Part shown: one piece after another, positions 24,586 to 36,745 of the stretch
Layout: each line of letters starts with the position of its first letter
Position numbering within the stretch: position 1 is the first letter of the stretch
From: Zychaea mexicana
Taxonomy: Eukaryota; Mucoromycota; Mucoromycetes; Mucorales; Lichtheimiaceae
Assembly (NCBI RefSeq): GCF_025766255.1
Contig: NW_026516725.1
Span: 1-64,000 of the forward strand
DNA: 64,000 nucleotides
Direction of reading: 5' to 3'
The notes under the pieces: generated by a model
Databases searched by the model: none
What the model saw: only the letters and a program-made list of their open reading frames with translations
What the model was told of the DNA's origin: nothing
Program-made: the position numbers and the translations under genes

Positions 24586-25048
24586 ATGTCAGCCGACGAT
24601 GAAGAAGCCAACCTAATTACTGAACAGAGACAAACACCTTCAAAGTCGGAACAATGCAAGACCGTACTGATTTGGATTTGGCGAGTGATTATTTTTGCCA
24701 TTACGGGTTCTTCCAGTGTGGCCGTTACCAGATCAATTATGCAACACATTCTCGGAATGACCTCGCCAGGTTGGTTTCGGTTAAATGGATGTCGTCTACA
24801 TTTGCAGTTGCTAACTTTTTTTTTCTCTGGGGACACGCGTGAATGCGTGTTTATTTTTATCAGATAATTGGGTATATTATGCATTGTTCTTTGTATTGGA
24901 ACTGATAGTTTACACGGTCATGATTGTTGTCATTGGATCTTGTCTCGGCCAATGGCGGTTTTTCTGTCTCGTTGCTTGTAGGATGTGGGGTTGGCTGCTG
25001 CCTGCGCAAATTCGAGAAACGCTTCTTATTCGACTTCAATCAGATTAA
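24586..25048 (+). CDS. Small integral membrane protein, DUF6787-like
   Basis: Predicted 122 aa from exons 24586-24769 and 24864-25048 (GT-AG, phase 1). The N-terminal 30 residues are acidic and cytosolic-looking (MSADDEEANLITEQRQ). A first membrane helix follows (about 38-52, VLIWIWRVIIFAITGSSSVA), then SIMQHILGM, a second hydrophobic span (about 68-92, YYALFFVLELIVYTVMIVVI), GSCLGQWRFF and CRMWGWLLP near the end. The pattern (GSSS...Q..LG......YY......Y...L...G...G...FF....RMW) resembles DUF6787/prokaryotic-like membrane proteins of unknown function. The GSSS and G.C.G..RFF motifs are the best anchors. Splicing removes a poorly conserved alternative tail. Localisation is unknown. Confidence 0.6.
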
Positions 25049-28000
25049 AGACAGCTTTGAAAGGCATATCTCACGTCGCTTTTGGTTAATTTCGGCAATC
25101 TCCTCCTTTCCCTAAAACCCACCACTATTTGTAGATCCTATATTCCTTCTTTCCTCTTTTTCGTTACCCGCGACAAAATGTTTATACCGTATCATTCTTT
25201 CTTTCATCTATTTGTTGGGCTTCAGCAGTAGTCGAAGGATTAAAAAAAAAGACGCGTACTGAGCACGTTGCTTAAAGATTCTTAGTGATTGGTATACGCG
25301 CGCGCTGTTCTACGCGTATGCGTGCAATAACTAAAGTACGTGGTCAGATATCATACGTGCGCCTTTGAAGTTCATTTTTAATTTGGAAGAACAATCGGTG
25401 GTATAGTATACCACTTTCTCGCTTAGTATATGCACAAGGCAGTAACAATGAAATAATAACCTTTTGAGCCCGTCTATTTGCAAGGGATCGAATGCTGCCA
25501 ACTTTGAGTCTACATACTCTTCATCAAACCTTTATACAAATTAAAAACAACAAGGCTCTTCTCATTATATAGCCATATTAAACAACAGCAACATCGCACA
25601 GCTATAAACATAATTATTATCTACGAAAGAACCCTGTATATACATATTGAGCTTTAGCAATGTATGTCGTGTTATATAATTACAGTACTATCATACCGTT
25701 TATTAAAAAAGAAAATCTCATCAAGAAACATGCTATATCTTAAACTTTTTAACATAATCTTGCACTAGCATTAAAACTTCAAAATAGCTATCGCACATAC
25801 AGTACATCGATTGTTCTTTTCAAAAGACAAATGCGAAAATTAACTGTTGTTCTTTAAAACATGACCGTGGTAAGTTTATAGACGACGCTGCATTGTCAGC
25901 ACTTAATATAAGTTGTACATGGATCAACAAATATGAGCGCTATATTGAATTGTCATAAGAAATTGTAACTGTTCCACATAGGTGCAAAAATAGAGGAAGA
26001 TGATGATAGTTTAAGCATAATAGTTGAAAAGAGCAGAAGACGTCGAGGGAGCTCCGTATCATTTATATGATACGATGCATTTCTCTTTTGTTTCTCTTAT
26101 GCAATAAAGTCGACGCTCAAATGTCATTAAATTGACTAGAAACACGTTCTTCGTCTGTGCATTTTTTTTCTAAATGCCACAAATACAGTATTAAGTGTCG
26201 AAGGAAAAAAACGTAGTTTTGCCACGTGTGTACATCAACCTAAACTATGATATGAAACGCAATAACGGCTCTATGTATCATAGTATCAGAAATTCTAAGG
26301 CTTGATTATTTGTATGTACTTTATGAAATATATAGTGACATAGCAACGCATACTATAATGTCGGCGACAATGATGGTTTTTGGTAGTAGTATCAATGTAT
26401 TGCACCATGCTTTTTATTCTGATCAACATTAGTAGTTGTCTTGTGATTATGAACCGAAATATGTATGAATAGTAAGCGTGTCTATATACATACATACTTG
26501 CTGGTTGTATGTATAACTACAGTACAGTTGTTTCAAGAATAGAAAGAACGAGCATGTCCCATTATATAAACTGGTTAATTTGATAGCTTCTTAAAATGTT
26601 GTATTCGCCTATAGATGTTTAGTGCACATGTTCTTTTTGGTAAGTCGTCGCGACGATGTCAGTTGTAAGTTCAGGAAGTATATTTCTCCACAAGAGTGAT
26701 GGCTTCGGAGTTGGTGTTCTTGGGAATAAGCATCTATGAAACGCCACATCCTTCCTTAAAATCGTCTAATTAATGTAGGTACTTTGTTTGGAGGCGAAAC
26801 AGTATACAAGAACTTTGGTAAGTTTTCTTTTGAAGCTTTGAAAATGTGTTTTTTTCTCTTTGCGTTTTCTCTTGTGCTCTTCTGGCGCTTTCTAAGTGGT
26901 GGCATCTGGTGGAAGGAAAAGGGTGTGGTCCATCTCATAGCTCTTGCGAGCGACAGTGTATATAGGCATTAGATTCTAGCCAAATTGGGCAATTTTACGT
27001 GAATATTGTTTACCGAAATGTGCATCAATTTTCCCCTTCGCCTGCAAAATTCTGCCAAACCAGCCGACTTTGACGACTATCCTCTCCTTCCCAAAACATT
27101 TTTAGAGAAGTTAGCCAATTGAAGTAGACTAAATATGCTTAAAAAACAATTGATCTGGTTGCTTTTGTGGTATCTTTTTTTGATGGATGCTGATAGCTTT
27201 CAATTTTGGGGAAAATTTCGGCAATTATAGACGAAATACACCATATTTATGCTCAAAGTAAAGTCTAATCGTGGTCGTAGAATCTTCCATTAAATAGTGA
27301 ATGGTGCATAAGGAATTTTACAGCCGGTATATAGTCTGTACCTTTACCTGTATGTCGGTCGCTGCTGCTACAGAAATATAAATTCACATATCATAAATCA
27401 TCTACATGTATGTTGATCGATACCTCATGTTACAACACAGACGCATTAATAGTCCCACACCAGCATCTATATAACTCGCCATTCATTCCAATGATACTCG
27501 GTATACATAGACAATTAGAATTCTATCAAAAGAAAACGTTGGATATGCGTGCTCTCGTCACGCAGTGATTATACGCGGCGGCAGTACTAGTGATTCCAGT
27601 TCTTTGCATTTGCATTTGCATGCATTAATATCTATAAGAAAATTTTATAGTATCTGAAATAACGCCTTGGCCATCAACATTTCTTGCTCTCATGTGGCGT
27701 CGAAATAGAAAGATCGGCAGGTTGTCTGATTGCCTACAGCAGGTATACATAGCAGCAACACTTATCATCAACACATGATGACTATCAAAAGTAGGGTTGG
27801 CTTGCATTTGCAGCATGTAAATAAAAAGAAAACGTCAACGCCATTTAAAGTGGCATGCGGTTATCTTGGGATTGTTTATTGGTGTCAATATGTGCGTTAG
27901 TCGGGAGGAGAGAAAGCATTGGGATTTTTAGCCCACGTATGTATTTACTAGATCTTCTTGTTTCCATAATCTTGCTGGATGATGGACCTGTTATAAGGTA

Positions 28001-28066
28001 TATGAAGAACTGATCGACTTGATACTTTAAAATCAAAAACGTACACACACTCGCCCTTTTTCGGCT
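25049..28066. other. Gene-poor AT-rich intergenic DNA (3 kb)
   Basis: No supported gene. The 62-codon frame at 26784-26972 is hydrophobic and lacks support. The sequence at 27225-27248 (attatagacgaaatacaccata) closely matches the right terminus of the element ending at 47349. It may be the end of an old related transposon whose other end I cannot find. Confidence 0.4.
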
Positions 28067-28441
28067 ATGCAGACTAGCAATAGCATAGCTTGGTTCGGCA
28101 AAGGACGTACGTGGTGAGTTTTTTCTCTATCTTCCTTGGCAGCTCTTTCTCTCTATCTCTCACGGATACACTATTTATGCACACTTCCCCCTGCTTCTGT
28201 TTTTTCCCTCATCAGGCGATTCGTTAAACAATTTATCCATACAGTCAAATTCTGCGACGCAGTTGAAAAAAGCAATGTCACGCGATCCAAGCAGTATCAT
28301 ACCTTCCATTCGCTCCCTTTTGATTTTTATTATTTTGACAGATATATAGTAAATGGGAATTATTATCGGCGTGGAGGAAATAAAGATGCTGTAAATATAC
28401 ACACTATTCGTATCGAAACTCGTGTATCATATGTAGAATAA
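28067..28441 (+). CDS. Possible small two-exon protein (90 aa)
   Basis: ATG at 28067, exon 28067-28113, GTGAGT donor, intron with pyrimidine-rich 3' end and CATCAG acceptor, then exon 28216-28441, with frame kept across the junction (GKGRTW/RFVKQFIHTVKFCD). The N-terminus is short, basic and without acidic residues, as in some mitochondrial proteins. The second half (HSLPFDFYYFDRYIVNGNYY) is AT-driven and may not be real, so a further intron or an earlier end is possible. I do not recognise the family. Confidence 0.3.
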
Positions 28442-28910
28442 TCGTGACTGTAGGTGCCAAAGCCGTGATGATAACATATATGTATATGCTCGCTGACGAT
28501 CCATCTCGTTCTCCGCACGGTTACCACTGTAAGAGAAGACCGGAAACAAAGAAAAAAAAAGACTTTTTTATTATTATTATTTTTCAGAGATTTGGATGTA
28601 ATGACGAATAATACGGATCTCAGCACTGCTGAAAAAGTGCTTACAGAAGCAAGTGTTCTGAGCAAAGAACAAAATAAAGGGATAAAACAGAATATATAGA
28701 TAGAAGGCGTTGCACGTTGTGCATATGTTTTTTACGTAAAAATGATGGAAGAGAGATGATGATATATTGCTTTGGGGAACAGATGTGAGTGAGTGATGAG
28801 TGAGGGAAGTATACAAAGGGAAAAAAAAGACACACAAATGGAGCGACAGTCGTGGTCTTCCATTTAAAGTACAACTACTACTGCTATGCTAATTAATTGT
28901 GTATGGACAT

Positions 28911-29513
28911 CTATATGAGATACCAAGTAATGGGGCCGACACCCTGCTTGAACTCGCCAACGACTCTTTCAAATACGTATGGCGTAAGATCCTGCATTCA
29001 GCAAAAATAAAGTAACGAGAGAGATTTGAGTGATACGCTCTGAGGATGTGAACGAATGTTATGGTCTTACCAAGTCGCCGTAGTCACAACCAGGACATGC
29101 TTATCAAAGAAAAATATGAATTGCTTCAATAGTTATTATATGCCTCTTAGAGTACAAGTGATATTATGAAAAGAGTGTAAACGATGCCTACCATCATTGA
29201 TTTCAAGGTCCATCGAACCTGCTTCGCCTTCAACACGGATCTTTTTTCCGCACCATGAACTTACGGCGTCCATATTGCCGTATTGTGCGTGGTTCAATGC
29301 AACAATGCGCGAATTTTTGTTTTCTTTTTTTCCACAAGCGCCGTAGGGCCCACCTTCTTTTGCTGGAAAGAAAAACGTGCCTGTTCCGTGATACTGTTTG
29401 CCGTCACCACCTCGTTTTGTAATAGGTGCGGCATGTGCTACGATATTGACAGTGATGAAGGGTGCTGTTACTGCGATCAAGAGTAAAAGTAACGCAAAGG
29501 TATTTCGCATCAT
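28911..29513 (-). CDS. Secreted double-psi beta-barrel (RlpA/barwin-like) protein
   Basis: Predicted 143 aa from exons 29513-29192, 29099-29071 and 28991-28911, phases matching. A signal peptide is clear (MMRNTFALLLLLIAVTAPF...AHA, cut near residue 28), followed by PITKRGG, a possible Kex2-type processing site. The mature part has the DPBB order: GTGTFFFP, GGPYGACG, SRIVALNHAQYGN, SSWCGKKI, DLEINDG, ACPGCDYGDLDLTPYVFERV and a C-terminal GPITWYL. The conserved cysteines (ACG, WCG, CPGC) and the D..L catalytic-region Asp of the fold are in place. Known: such small fungal proteins are cell-wall or extracellular, related to expansin/barwin folds. Their substrates are mostly undefined. Confidence 0.85.
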
Positions 29514-31204
29514 CGTTATCCGCCGTTGTTACAAGAAGAAGAATGTGTATTGAAGGAAATTGTAAAGTTTGCTGTTCACTTTCTCTTCTGCCACCAGTAG
29601 AGAATTCACACCTTTATATACTGTATGCACGAAGCATAGATAGCCAAACCCCCTTGCACCGTTTGGCTTCCGCCCTACCCCTTTCTGCGTCTGGCGCTTA
29701 GTATAAGACTTGTTCTGTTGTGTGAGATGGATAGGATCTTTGTACTGATGGCTATGATTTTCCGTTTCCTTTTGCTTATCTTTACAGAGAGTCTTTCTTT
29801 GTAATCCGAGAAAGATGCTCACCGGAGAAATGCTGTTTAGTAGTAAAAAAATGTGCCTTGCAAATGATACTTGCTGCGAACGTCAAAGGATGGGTTGAGT
29901 CCTGTGCCGTTTTCTTAGTCCGCCCCTTTTCACGGAGATGCCGGACCAGCCAAATGTGGTTACTACACCCGACACACATAGGAAGAAAAAGAGAAGGCGA
30001 TCTTCCTCATACATTTTTGTCTATAGTAGCCATTGCTGTTTCTGGATCGCTTCCACTCGCTATTATGTGTATGTATGTGTTTCTTTTTGCAAGGGGGCCG
30101 GATAAGCAAGAACGGATTCCTGTGTTTCAGATTATGATTCCCTTCTCTCATTGTCCTAGCGCTTCTCCTCACTCCTTTCAAAATTCATTTAAAAAAAGTA
30201 AAACTGACGTAGGGGTTTGTCAAGCAAATGATAAAGTACATGGAGATGAGAAGCAGCATTTTTCACTTTGGACCGTATCATTACCAGAATCAAGGGGTGG
30301 CGGATTTTTGTACTTCAGCGGCAAAGTCGGCGGCGGGCAGCAGCACAAAAAAAGAGGTCACAACATCATGCAAAAAGCTAAAATAAGACGTTCCATTCGT
30401 CGAGAAATAGGTCCGATTCAAGATGACAAGAATACACCTTTATTGCCATACATACTAGCACATTCGCATCCGCTATGTTGTAATACTTGTCGGTGGCTAG
30501 GATGATGTTGTAGTAGCTTTTACGCTTTCACTCGCTTAGCGAATAATACGGCCACTCTAACATCGACGCATCTGTCAGTTACATCCTACAACAAAGGTCG
30601 TATCCTACTTGTAGACACTGTTAACGGATTAGGAAACGATGATAGTAACTTTTCTTTGTGCTCACGGCGATGAGCCCCTATTTCCAAGATGTAAACATAA
30701 AAACACAGCAAAGTTAAAATAGTCCACATGAACGTAATAAGTAACTTGCTACCATGAACACTGTAACTCTTTACAAGTTCGCTATCACGTTGTACCACTA
30801 TAGTATAGCTATAATCATGGATCTACTACTTATAAATGACGATGGGCTAGCAACTAGCATTCCTCACTAGAGCCTCACTCATACGTAATACAATAATAGC
30901 ATGGTGCATATTGTACTATACGCGGGGGGGGGTGCACACACAGAAAGGACATATTGAATAAGGCAGACAAACAAGCACCGCAAGCAGCAACCGTGCAACA
31001 TATTTTCCATGTCCGTTTCCTTTTGGTCACAGCACTGATCACAGCACAAGTCTTGGTAACGAGCCGTCATTTGCCATTGCGTAATGGTAACAAAGTGGTT
31101 TACGAGCCCGCCGAGATAGCGCTTTCAATTCAAAGCATCTCTATCTTCCATGGACTTCTTTATGTCACTCTCTTTACACTCATACCTATTATATAACTTT
31201 TGTA
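29514..31204. other. Intergenic
   Basis: A 215-codon frame at 29858-30505 (+) is long but has no recognisable domain, no good upstream ATG and mixed low-complexity composition, so I leave it uncalled. A G9 run lies at 30924-30932. Confidence 0.35.
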
Positions 31205-31370
31205 CAGTCACAGCGAGATGACCTAGTAGAACTCTTTGTCTGCCATTCGCTGATAATCTTTCGCCAACTATCGTATGCTGAAGGATCGTTCAAGAGTGAG
31301 ATTAATTCATGTGCCCTTGAGAGTATGTTTCTTTTCTTGCCTTTTAAGAACTGCTTTTGCTATTTTCCTA
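31205..31370 (-). pseudogene. Coding-like exon of unknown gene
   Basis: On the minus strand an AATAG acceptor near 31366 is followed by a protein-like frame (FLKGKKRNILSRAHELISLL, then NDPSAYDSWRKIISEWQTK) to a stop near 31200. It is helical, charged and unlike the flanking AT-rich DNA. A tandem 12-bp repeat (ACGTTTGATAGG) lies directly upstream. A 62-codon frame at 31606-31418 on the same strand could be an earlier exon, but I found no clean junction. Function unknown. Confidence 0.25.
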
Positions 31371-31678
31371 TCAAACGTATTACCTATCAAACGTATTAAA
31401 GTTTCTCTCGTTCTTTTTTAATTTAAATGGTGGAGGATACTCTTTTCTTTCTTAAAAAGCGGTGGCGACGCAACGCTATATGATAGACAATTATAGAGGT
31501 GGCAACATCTAAACGCCTCCTGTATATGTCCGTAACTTGTTATAAGCGCACTTGGAAACAATGCCCTTGCTCTAAACCGATCGCCGCGGTTTTTGTGTTG
31601 CTGCATTAATCCAACAGAAGGGGGTGGGAAGTTAATCTTTTTATTTACTTGTCAATTTTTACTGCTATTCTACACACG

Positions 31679-32194
31679 ATGGCGATGAACAATAACAGGA
31701 GTGGAATTACTGCTACTACTACCACTACTGCTAATACAGACGATCTCGACCTCTCCTCCCAGCTTGATTCCGTGTCCTTTTCTACACCCGAAGAAAGATT
31801 ATTGAAACAACTCGATTCCAGTGCTCGGATCAACTCAGTATTTCAACGTCCAAAACAGCAACCACAATCGACAGCACCAGTAAATACATCTGAGTGGAAT
31901 ACGCCGCTTCGTCAATTAGATTCTGCAAATAATAATATTATTACAACGAGTGCTGGCCATGGTGATGACGGATGGGGCGATCTACCACCTGCCTATACGG
32001 CCATATCGCACAACTCAACGTTTGGCTTTAATTCGATTATTGAAGCCGACCCTTCGTCGCCTGCTACTGCTAGCGCTAACACCGCTGTCAATCCAAACTC
32101 GGGCTTTGCACGGTTTCGCAATGCGCCTGTATCATTCACAAGCACGCTACAACAGGATATGCAAAGCAACAAGAACGACGGAACAACAAAGTGA
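31679..32194 (+). CDS. Low-complexity hypothetical protein with PPxY motif
   Basis: A single frame of 171 aa with ATG at 31679. It is rich in Thr, Ser, Asn and Gln, with Leu/Asp patches (DDLDLSSQLDSVSFS; PLRQLDSANNN). It contains GDLPPAYTAI, a PPxY motif that typically binds WW domains of NEDD4/Rsp5-type ubiquitin ligases, and a C-terminal FARFRNAPVSFTST. No membrane segment or folded domain is visible. Disordered fungal adaptor proteins look like this, but I cannot name the family. Confidence 0.55.
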   Translation: MAMNNNRSGITATTTTTANTDDLDLSSQLDSVSFSTPEERLLKQLDSSARINSVFQRPKQQPQSTAPVNTSEWNTPLRQLDSANNNIITTSAGHGDDGWGDLPPAYTAISHNSTFGFNSIIEADPSSPATASANTAVNPNSGFARFRNAPVSFTSTLQQDMQSNKNDGTTK

Positions 32195-32520
32195 ACAAGA
32201 TAATCAAGCATCAAAACGAAAAAATATACCCACCACCTCTTCAACCCTTGGCTTACTTCTGACAAGACACTCAAACCATGCTTATTTTATCCTTTTTTAC
32301 CTACGAGAAGAGAATAAAATAGCGACTTTCATTTTCTTGATATGCTGTATCGCACTGATGCCGTCAATATGAGTCATGTACGATACTGTTGCGCAGTAAA
32401 GCTGTTGTGCTGCGTACTCGACAAGAGTATTATAAATAAGTGTAGTCATTCCCGAATTTTTATATTTCTATCTTTAATACTCAACACACACCCACTTGTA
32501 CGCGCCCGCACGTCTACACA

Positions 32521-33898
32521 ATGGATTCAATCCCGACGATTCAACTTGCTAATGATCACACTGCGATTGAAACCTTGCTTGAGATCCAACGCAACGATCC
32601 AAAAAAGAAAAAACTACGGTCCAAGGAGTTTGTGATTGACGACGGCAAGATGACTTGGCGCAGTTGGACCATGCGCGAGCAAATTTACAAAAAGAAGAAT
32701 AATGGACTGTCGACACAGGCACGCGGATTGTTTACGACGACTGTAGGAAGCCAACATGTCGTTGCTGTACGCGGATACGACAAGTTCTTTAATGTGCTTG
32801 AAGTAGAATCCACTCAGGTATCCTTTTGGATTGAAGAGGAGGGTCGGGAGAAGTTACTTTATTAGACAAATATAGTGGCAGGTGCTTTTTCATGTATGTA
32901 TGAGACGAAAAGAGGGCGTTGATTACTAAAGTGTATATATGCATATAGTGGCCAGATCTGATGTCGAAAACACGAGGACCTTATGAAGTTACAGCTAAGG
33001 AAAATGGATGCATTATTTTCATCACGGCCCTATCAAAAACAAAGCTCGTCGTCACGTCAAAGCACTCGCTTCCTGATCCGCAAGACGACCCTACTGCTCA
33101 CGGTGGTGTTGGATACCGGTGGATGATCAAGCATTTGGAGAGCGTCAGCAAGACTGAAGCCGATCTAGCAAGTTGGATATATGACAAGAAATTGACCTTG
33201 GTAGCAGAGGTAAGCTATACAAAGCCAATGCGAAAAAATAACGGGAATAAGCTTCTAATAAGACGTCATAAATATATATAATAAAACGACAGCTATGTGA
33301 TGATCAATTCGAAGAACATGTCTTGGCATACAATGAAAAGGAAAGCGGCCTGTACCTCCATGGCATCAACTACAACACAACACTCCTCCACACTTTGCCC
33401 AGCGCAACGGTTCAACAGGTAGCCGAACATTTTGGCTTCCATCGCACTGAATTTGTCAAACTCGAAACCATGGAACAAGTCCGGAAGCTGTCCGACGAGA
33501 TTGAAGAAACAGGCGAGTTTCAAGGCAGACCCATCGAAGGCGTGGTCATCCGTTGCAAGCGGGACGAGAAGGATTTCTTTTTCAAAATCAAAAATGACCA
33601 TTATCTCTTGTTCCGAGAGTATCGAGAAATCACCAAAGCGCTGCTTGATGTTGATAAGGATACCAATCAAGTTAGCGTCAAGGCAGACGTCAAGCCGCGC
33701 TGCGAGTATGAAAAGTCAATTTACTATGTGTCTTGGGTCAGAGAACGGATCGTGGACCACCCAGAATGGTTCCAGGATTATAAAAAGAACAAGGGCATTA
33801 TTGATGTGCGGGAACGCTTCGAGCGGTTCTGGCAAACGGCGGATTTGAAGCAATTAAAGGGGGATCCAGTGTGTGGCATTGCTCAAGCGAAACGGTGA
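32521..33898 (+). CDS. TRL1: tRNA ligase, ligase (adenylyltransferase) domain only
   Basis: Predicted 387 aa from exons 32521-32817, 32949-33209 and 33293-33898. It matches the N-terminal ligase domain of fungal Trl1: TQARGLFT, VVAVRGYDKFFNV, motif I K116-ENG (the lysine that takes AMP), GVGYRWM, motif IV E268-GVVIR and motif V FFFK284-I-K286. The helical C-terminal part continues through DHYLLFREYREITKALLD and RERFERFWQ. These positions agree closely with yeast Trl1 residues. Known: Trl1 seals tRNA exons and HAC1-type mRNA, and in most fungi the same polypeptide continues with 5'-kinase and 2',3'-cyclic phosphodiesterase domains. Here it stops at the ligase boundary, about 55 bp before the repeat mosaic, so the kinase/CPD must be elsewhere or lost. 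Confidence 0.9.
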
Positions 33899-33952
33899 CG
33901 ATTATATCAACACATACATAATTTTTGTTCCTCTGTACTAATTATTATGTTT

Positions 33953-36295
33953 ATATCGTAGTGAAACTTTTACACAATCTTGTAAATGCCTTGGGATATA
34001 TATAAATTTCTGACTCTTTAAGCGGATGCTTTTGATATGATTCACTAGTATAAATGTTTATCCAGTTTTCGCCGTCATTATAAAAACCATATTCGTCAAT
34101 TTCAGCAGCTACTGGTGCGTCTCCTTTGCTTCGATCATCTTCTGGTTCTCCAGGGCTCACACAGTCATCAACATCTTTTGCATCACCAAATAAATATACT
34201 GGAATCCTTGATTTGCTTTGATCACCACGAACAGGTGAGTACCATGTCGGTCTCTCTCACTCTGTTTTGGTATTGCCTGGTAACGGGGATTTAGGTCGAC
34301 CAAACTGTTTACCTATTGATCGTCGTCTGTTTTCTAACTCGTCGATTGCAGCCTTGATATCATTGGCATGTCCTTCCATCTGTGTCTAGAATAATAGCAA
34401 ACAATAAATGAGTACATACATATCCAGCCATATTTATTTTGCGTTGCATTTTAGAAATATTTAAAACAAATGACTTCAAAGCAATAAACGTGTCCATTAG
34501 AGATTCCAAACCAGATGTACTTGTAGGAAATCCAAACTTGTATTGGGGTATCGCAACATAAAGTCCCTTTCGTATTAAATGCAGTGACGAGATTTGGCCT
34601 TGAAGACCACAAATCTGAATGATCCAACCGCTCGCCCTCTCTGCCGTAGCGTCCTCCAATGTACAACCCAGAATGCCATCAAGAACGTCCTTCCCTTCAC
34701 GTAAGAGCTTTCCCAGATCATGAAAAAGTTTCGGTGCTGCTGGTTCCATCGATGCTTCCCCAGCACCAACATCATATTCAACCTTTTCAGTATCGTATAT
34801 GAAACGTAAGTCGATCTTGAATGCGCGAATTTTATCAGCGTCGTACAGCTCGCCTTTACTCGTGGTGCTAATAGGATTAATGCTTTCCCCACTAGCAATA
34901 AAATCAGTGATCAGTTAACCAAATGACGGTTCCTATTTTCAGTTTACGGTAATGTACCTTTGAGTCGGACTACGCCATTTATTGACAAGATTGCTTCAAT
35001 GATCGGGCCCCATATTTTCAATAAATAGTCATATTCTGTCCAACGTGATACTAAAGTGCTGGTGAAATAAGAATGCTGCTTGTCAAACACGTCGATACTA
35101 TGTAGAGATCAAAAATATTTTATCAATTCAGAACTTCAGTTATCAGCTCAACAAACGCACAGAAAGTAGTATTAACACATACAAAACTTCCATGACACTG
35201 ATAATCTTGTATAAATGATTATTCTTTGTTCCGCTTTTCCATTTTGCCAAAAAACTTCTTGCAGCCGTAAGATCGTTGTTGTTTTTGGCCAGCTACACGT
35301 ATATAAATATATAAATGACAGTTAACAAAGGTTGTAATGATATATTTATATAAACAAAAAAAAAGATATTTGACATACAGCAGATACCAATTTCCAATTT
35401 TTCGTGACTTCCAATGGCATTCTATAACTTGCTACTTGAAGTTTCGACAGTAATAAGTCAGATGTTGTATCAAGGGCGTGCTCAGCAAACCATTTAGCTT
35501 GACCAGTATTTGATTGATCGACAAGGTCAAGGATCGAAGATAAACCAGAGCTATACAAAAATATGCTATGATTAGTATATGAGTTCTAAACGTATTTGCA
35601 AATAAATAGTAAAGTTAATCCTACCTCATCAGTTTACGATCTGCTTCTGATAATTTTGTGCCTTGTTGATAAGTGTCATGAAGATCGATCGCACGTCTCT
35701 TGATCACTGTTCCAATTGAAGGATGATCGGGATGCTCTGTTGCGTCGTCAGCATAAAGATTATCATGTTCACGCTAAAATAGTTACATTAGAATATCGAA
35801 ATGTCGTTATATACGCTTTCATTTAATTAGTAAGTTACCTTTCTCGTGAGCTCAGAACTTGATACTGATATTGGTGTTGTTGCTACTGGCGATGATGATG
35901 ATGATGATGATGTACCAACTAGTTCTGCGTCAAGTTCAGCAGCATATCGTTTACTTTCGATCAAAGATAGGCAATGGGCATTTTGATACGCGCTTCGTCT
36001 TGTCAAACAGTTTAGCCGAGCAGAATCAAAGGCGGATTTGAATTCGTTCTTAAATGCTGTGGTTTTAATGAAAGTTGAAAGTTCTTCACAGTATGCTTGT
36101 AATGCGAGATGATTACGTCGTTTGTACTGGATTTGAAAAAAAGAATCTTTTAAGCACGTTAGTGCTCCTTTGGCATCAGTTGCTGTCGTTTTATGATGTG
36201 CGACAAATGCTTCAGCTAGTTTTTCCACATCCGACCCATCTTGTGCTTCAAGGGAGGATAAACAAGGGTCGAATCCGATTTTTGGTTGTGTGTGT
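33953..36295 (-). pseudogene. Multi-exon gene-family member, copy 1 (unknown function)
   Basis: Exon-like blocks with GT-AG borders read on the minus strand: KIGFDPCLSSLEAQDGSD..., a Ser run, LTRK/REHDNLYADDATEHP, SGLSSILDLVDQ, WKLVSA/LAKNNNDLTA, HSYFTSTLVSRWTEYDYLLK, then a basic block (KGELYDADKIRAFKIDLRF), LFHDLGKLLREGKDVLDGIL and an Arg/Asp-rich C-terminus (SPGEPEDDRSKGDAPVA). Lesions: a 1-nt loss at the exon end near 34956 relative to copy 2, and TGG to TGA at 34257-34259. The start is missing because mitochondrial DNA replaces it. It resembles large hypothetical families of Mucoromycota genomes (recollection only), and no domain is named. Confidence 0.6.
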
Positions 36296-36730
36296 TCATA
36301 ATGTTGCTGCTTTAATAGCAGCATAAACTGAAACAGAACCTGCGGCTGCAGCTCCATAAGCTGCAAGATTAGTTGTCGAAGGATCAAGACCAACTTGTAC
36401 TTTTAATCCTTCTTTAAGGATTTGAGTTAAAACATTTGCAAGAGAATTTACCTTTTCTTGATCAATATTATTTTCATCATTTCCAGCACAATATACAATA
36501 GATAAACTATCAGAATAATAATTTAAACAAATATATTTAAAAACTAAAGTAAATGATAAAATAATAAATACAAAAGAAAAATATTTTAAGAATTTTAAAA
36601 TAGAGCTTAATAATTTTTTAAAGTTTAAATTGATATTACTATTTCTTTTTAAACTAAACAATATTACTGCTAAACTAATATCAATATTATCATTTAATAA
36701 TAAGATGTCTGTTAATTCTTTAATATTCAT
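36296..36730 (-). CDS. Mitochondrial-type ORF of about 145 aa (NUMT), copy 1
   Basis: An intact frame, [12 protein letters not shown]... with a strong membrane helix (FLKYFSFVFIILSFTLVFKY), an acidic patch (CAGNDENNIDQEK) and a Gly/Ala-rich end (DPSTTNLAAYGAAAAGSVSV...IKAATL). The same ORF is intact in copy 2 and split by a transposon in copy 3. Its AT-rich codons and position fused to cox1 indicate mitochondrial or mitochondrial-plasmid origin. It resembles the 273-aa ORF upstream only in its hydrophobic, Gly/Ala-rich style. Function unknown, and it is unlikely to be expressed in the nucleus. Confidence 0.5.
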   Translation of the reverse strand: MNIKELTDILLLNDNIDISLAVILFSLKRNSNINLNFKKLLSSILKFLKYFSFVFIILSFTLVFKYICLNYYSDSLSIVYCAGNDENNIDQEKVNSLANVLTQILKEGLKVQVGLDPSTTNLAAYGAAAAGSVSVYAAIKAATL

Positions 36731-36745
36731 TACATGTTCAGTTAT

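Noticed and set aside
27225..27248. Terminal sequence similar to the right end of element C
   Set aside because: Only about 24 bases match and no left end or target duplication was found, so it is not called as an element.
29858..30505. 215-codon plus-strand frame
   Set aside because: Long but without recognisable domains, splice structure or conserved-looking composition. Treated as a chance ORF.
34451..34898. Alternative reading frames over the gene-family exon (for example 107 codons, ...KASCTTLIKFAHSRSTYV...)
   Set aside because: The frame with KGELYDADKIRAFKIDLRF leading into LFHDLGKLLREGKD is continuous and shared by all copies. The others are shadows.
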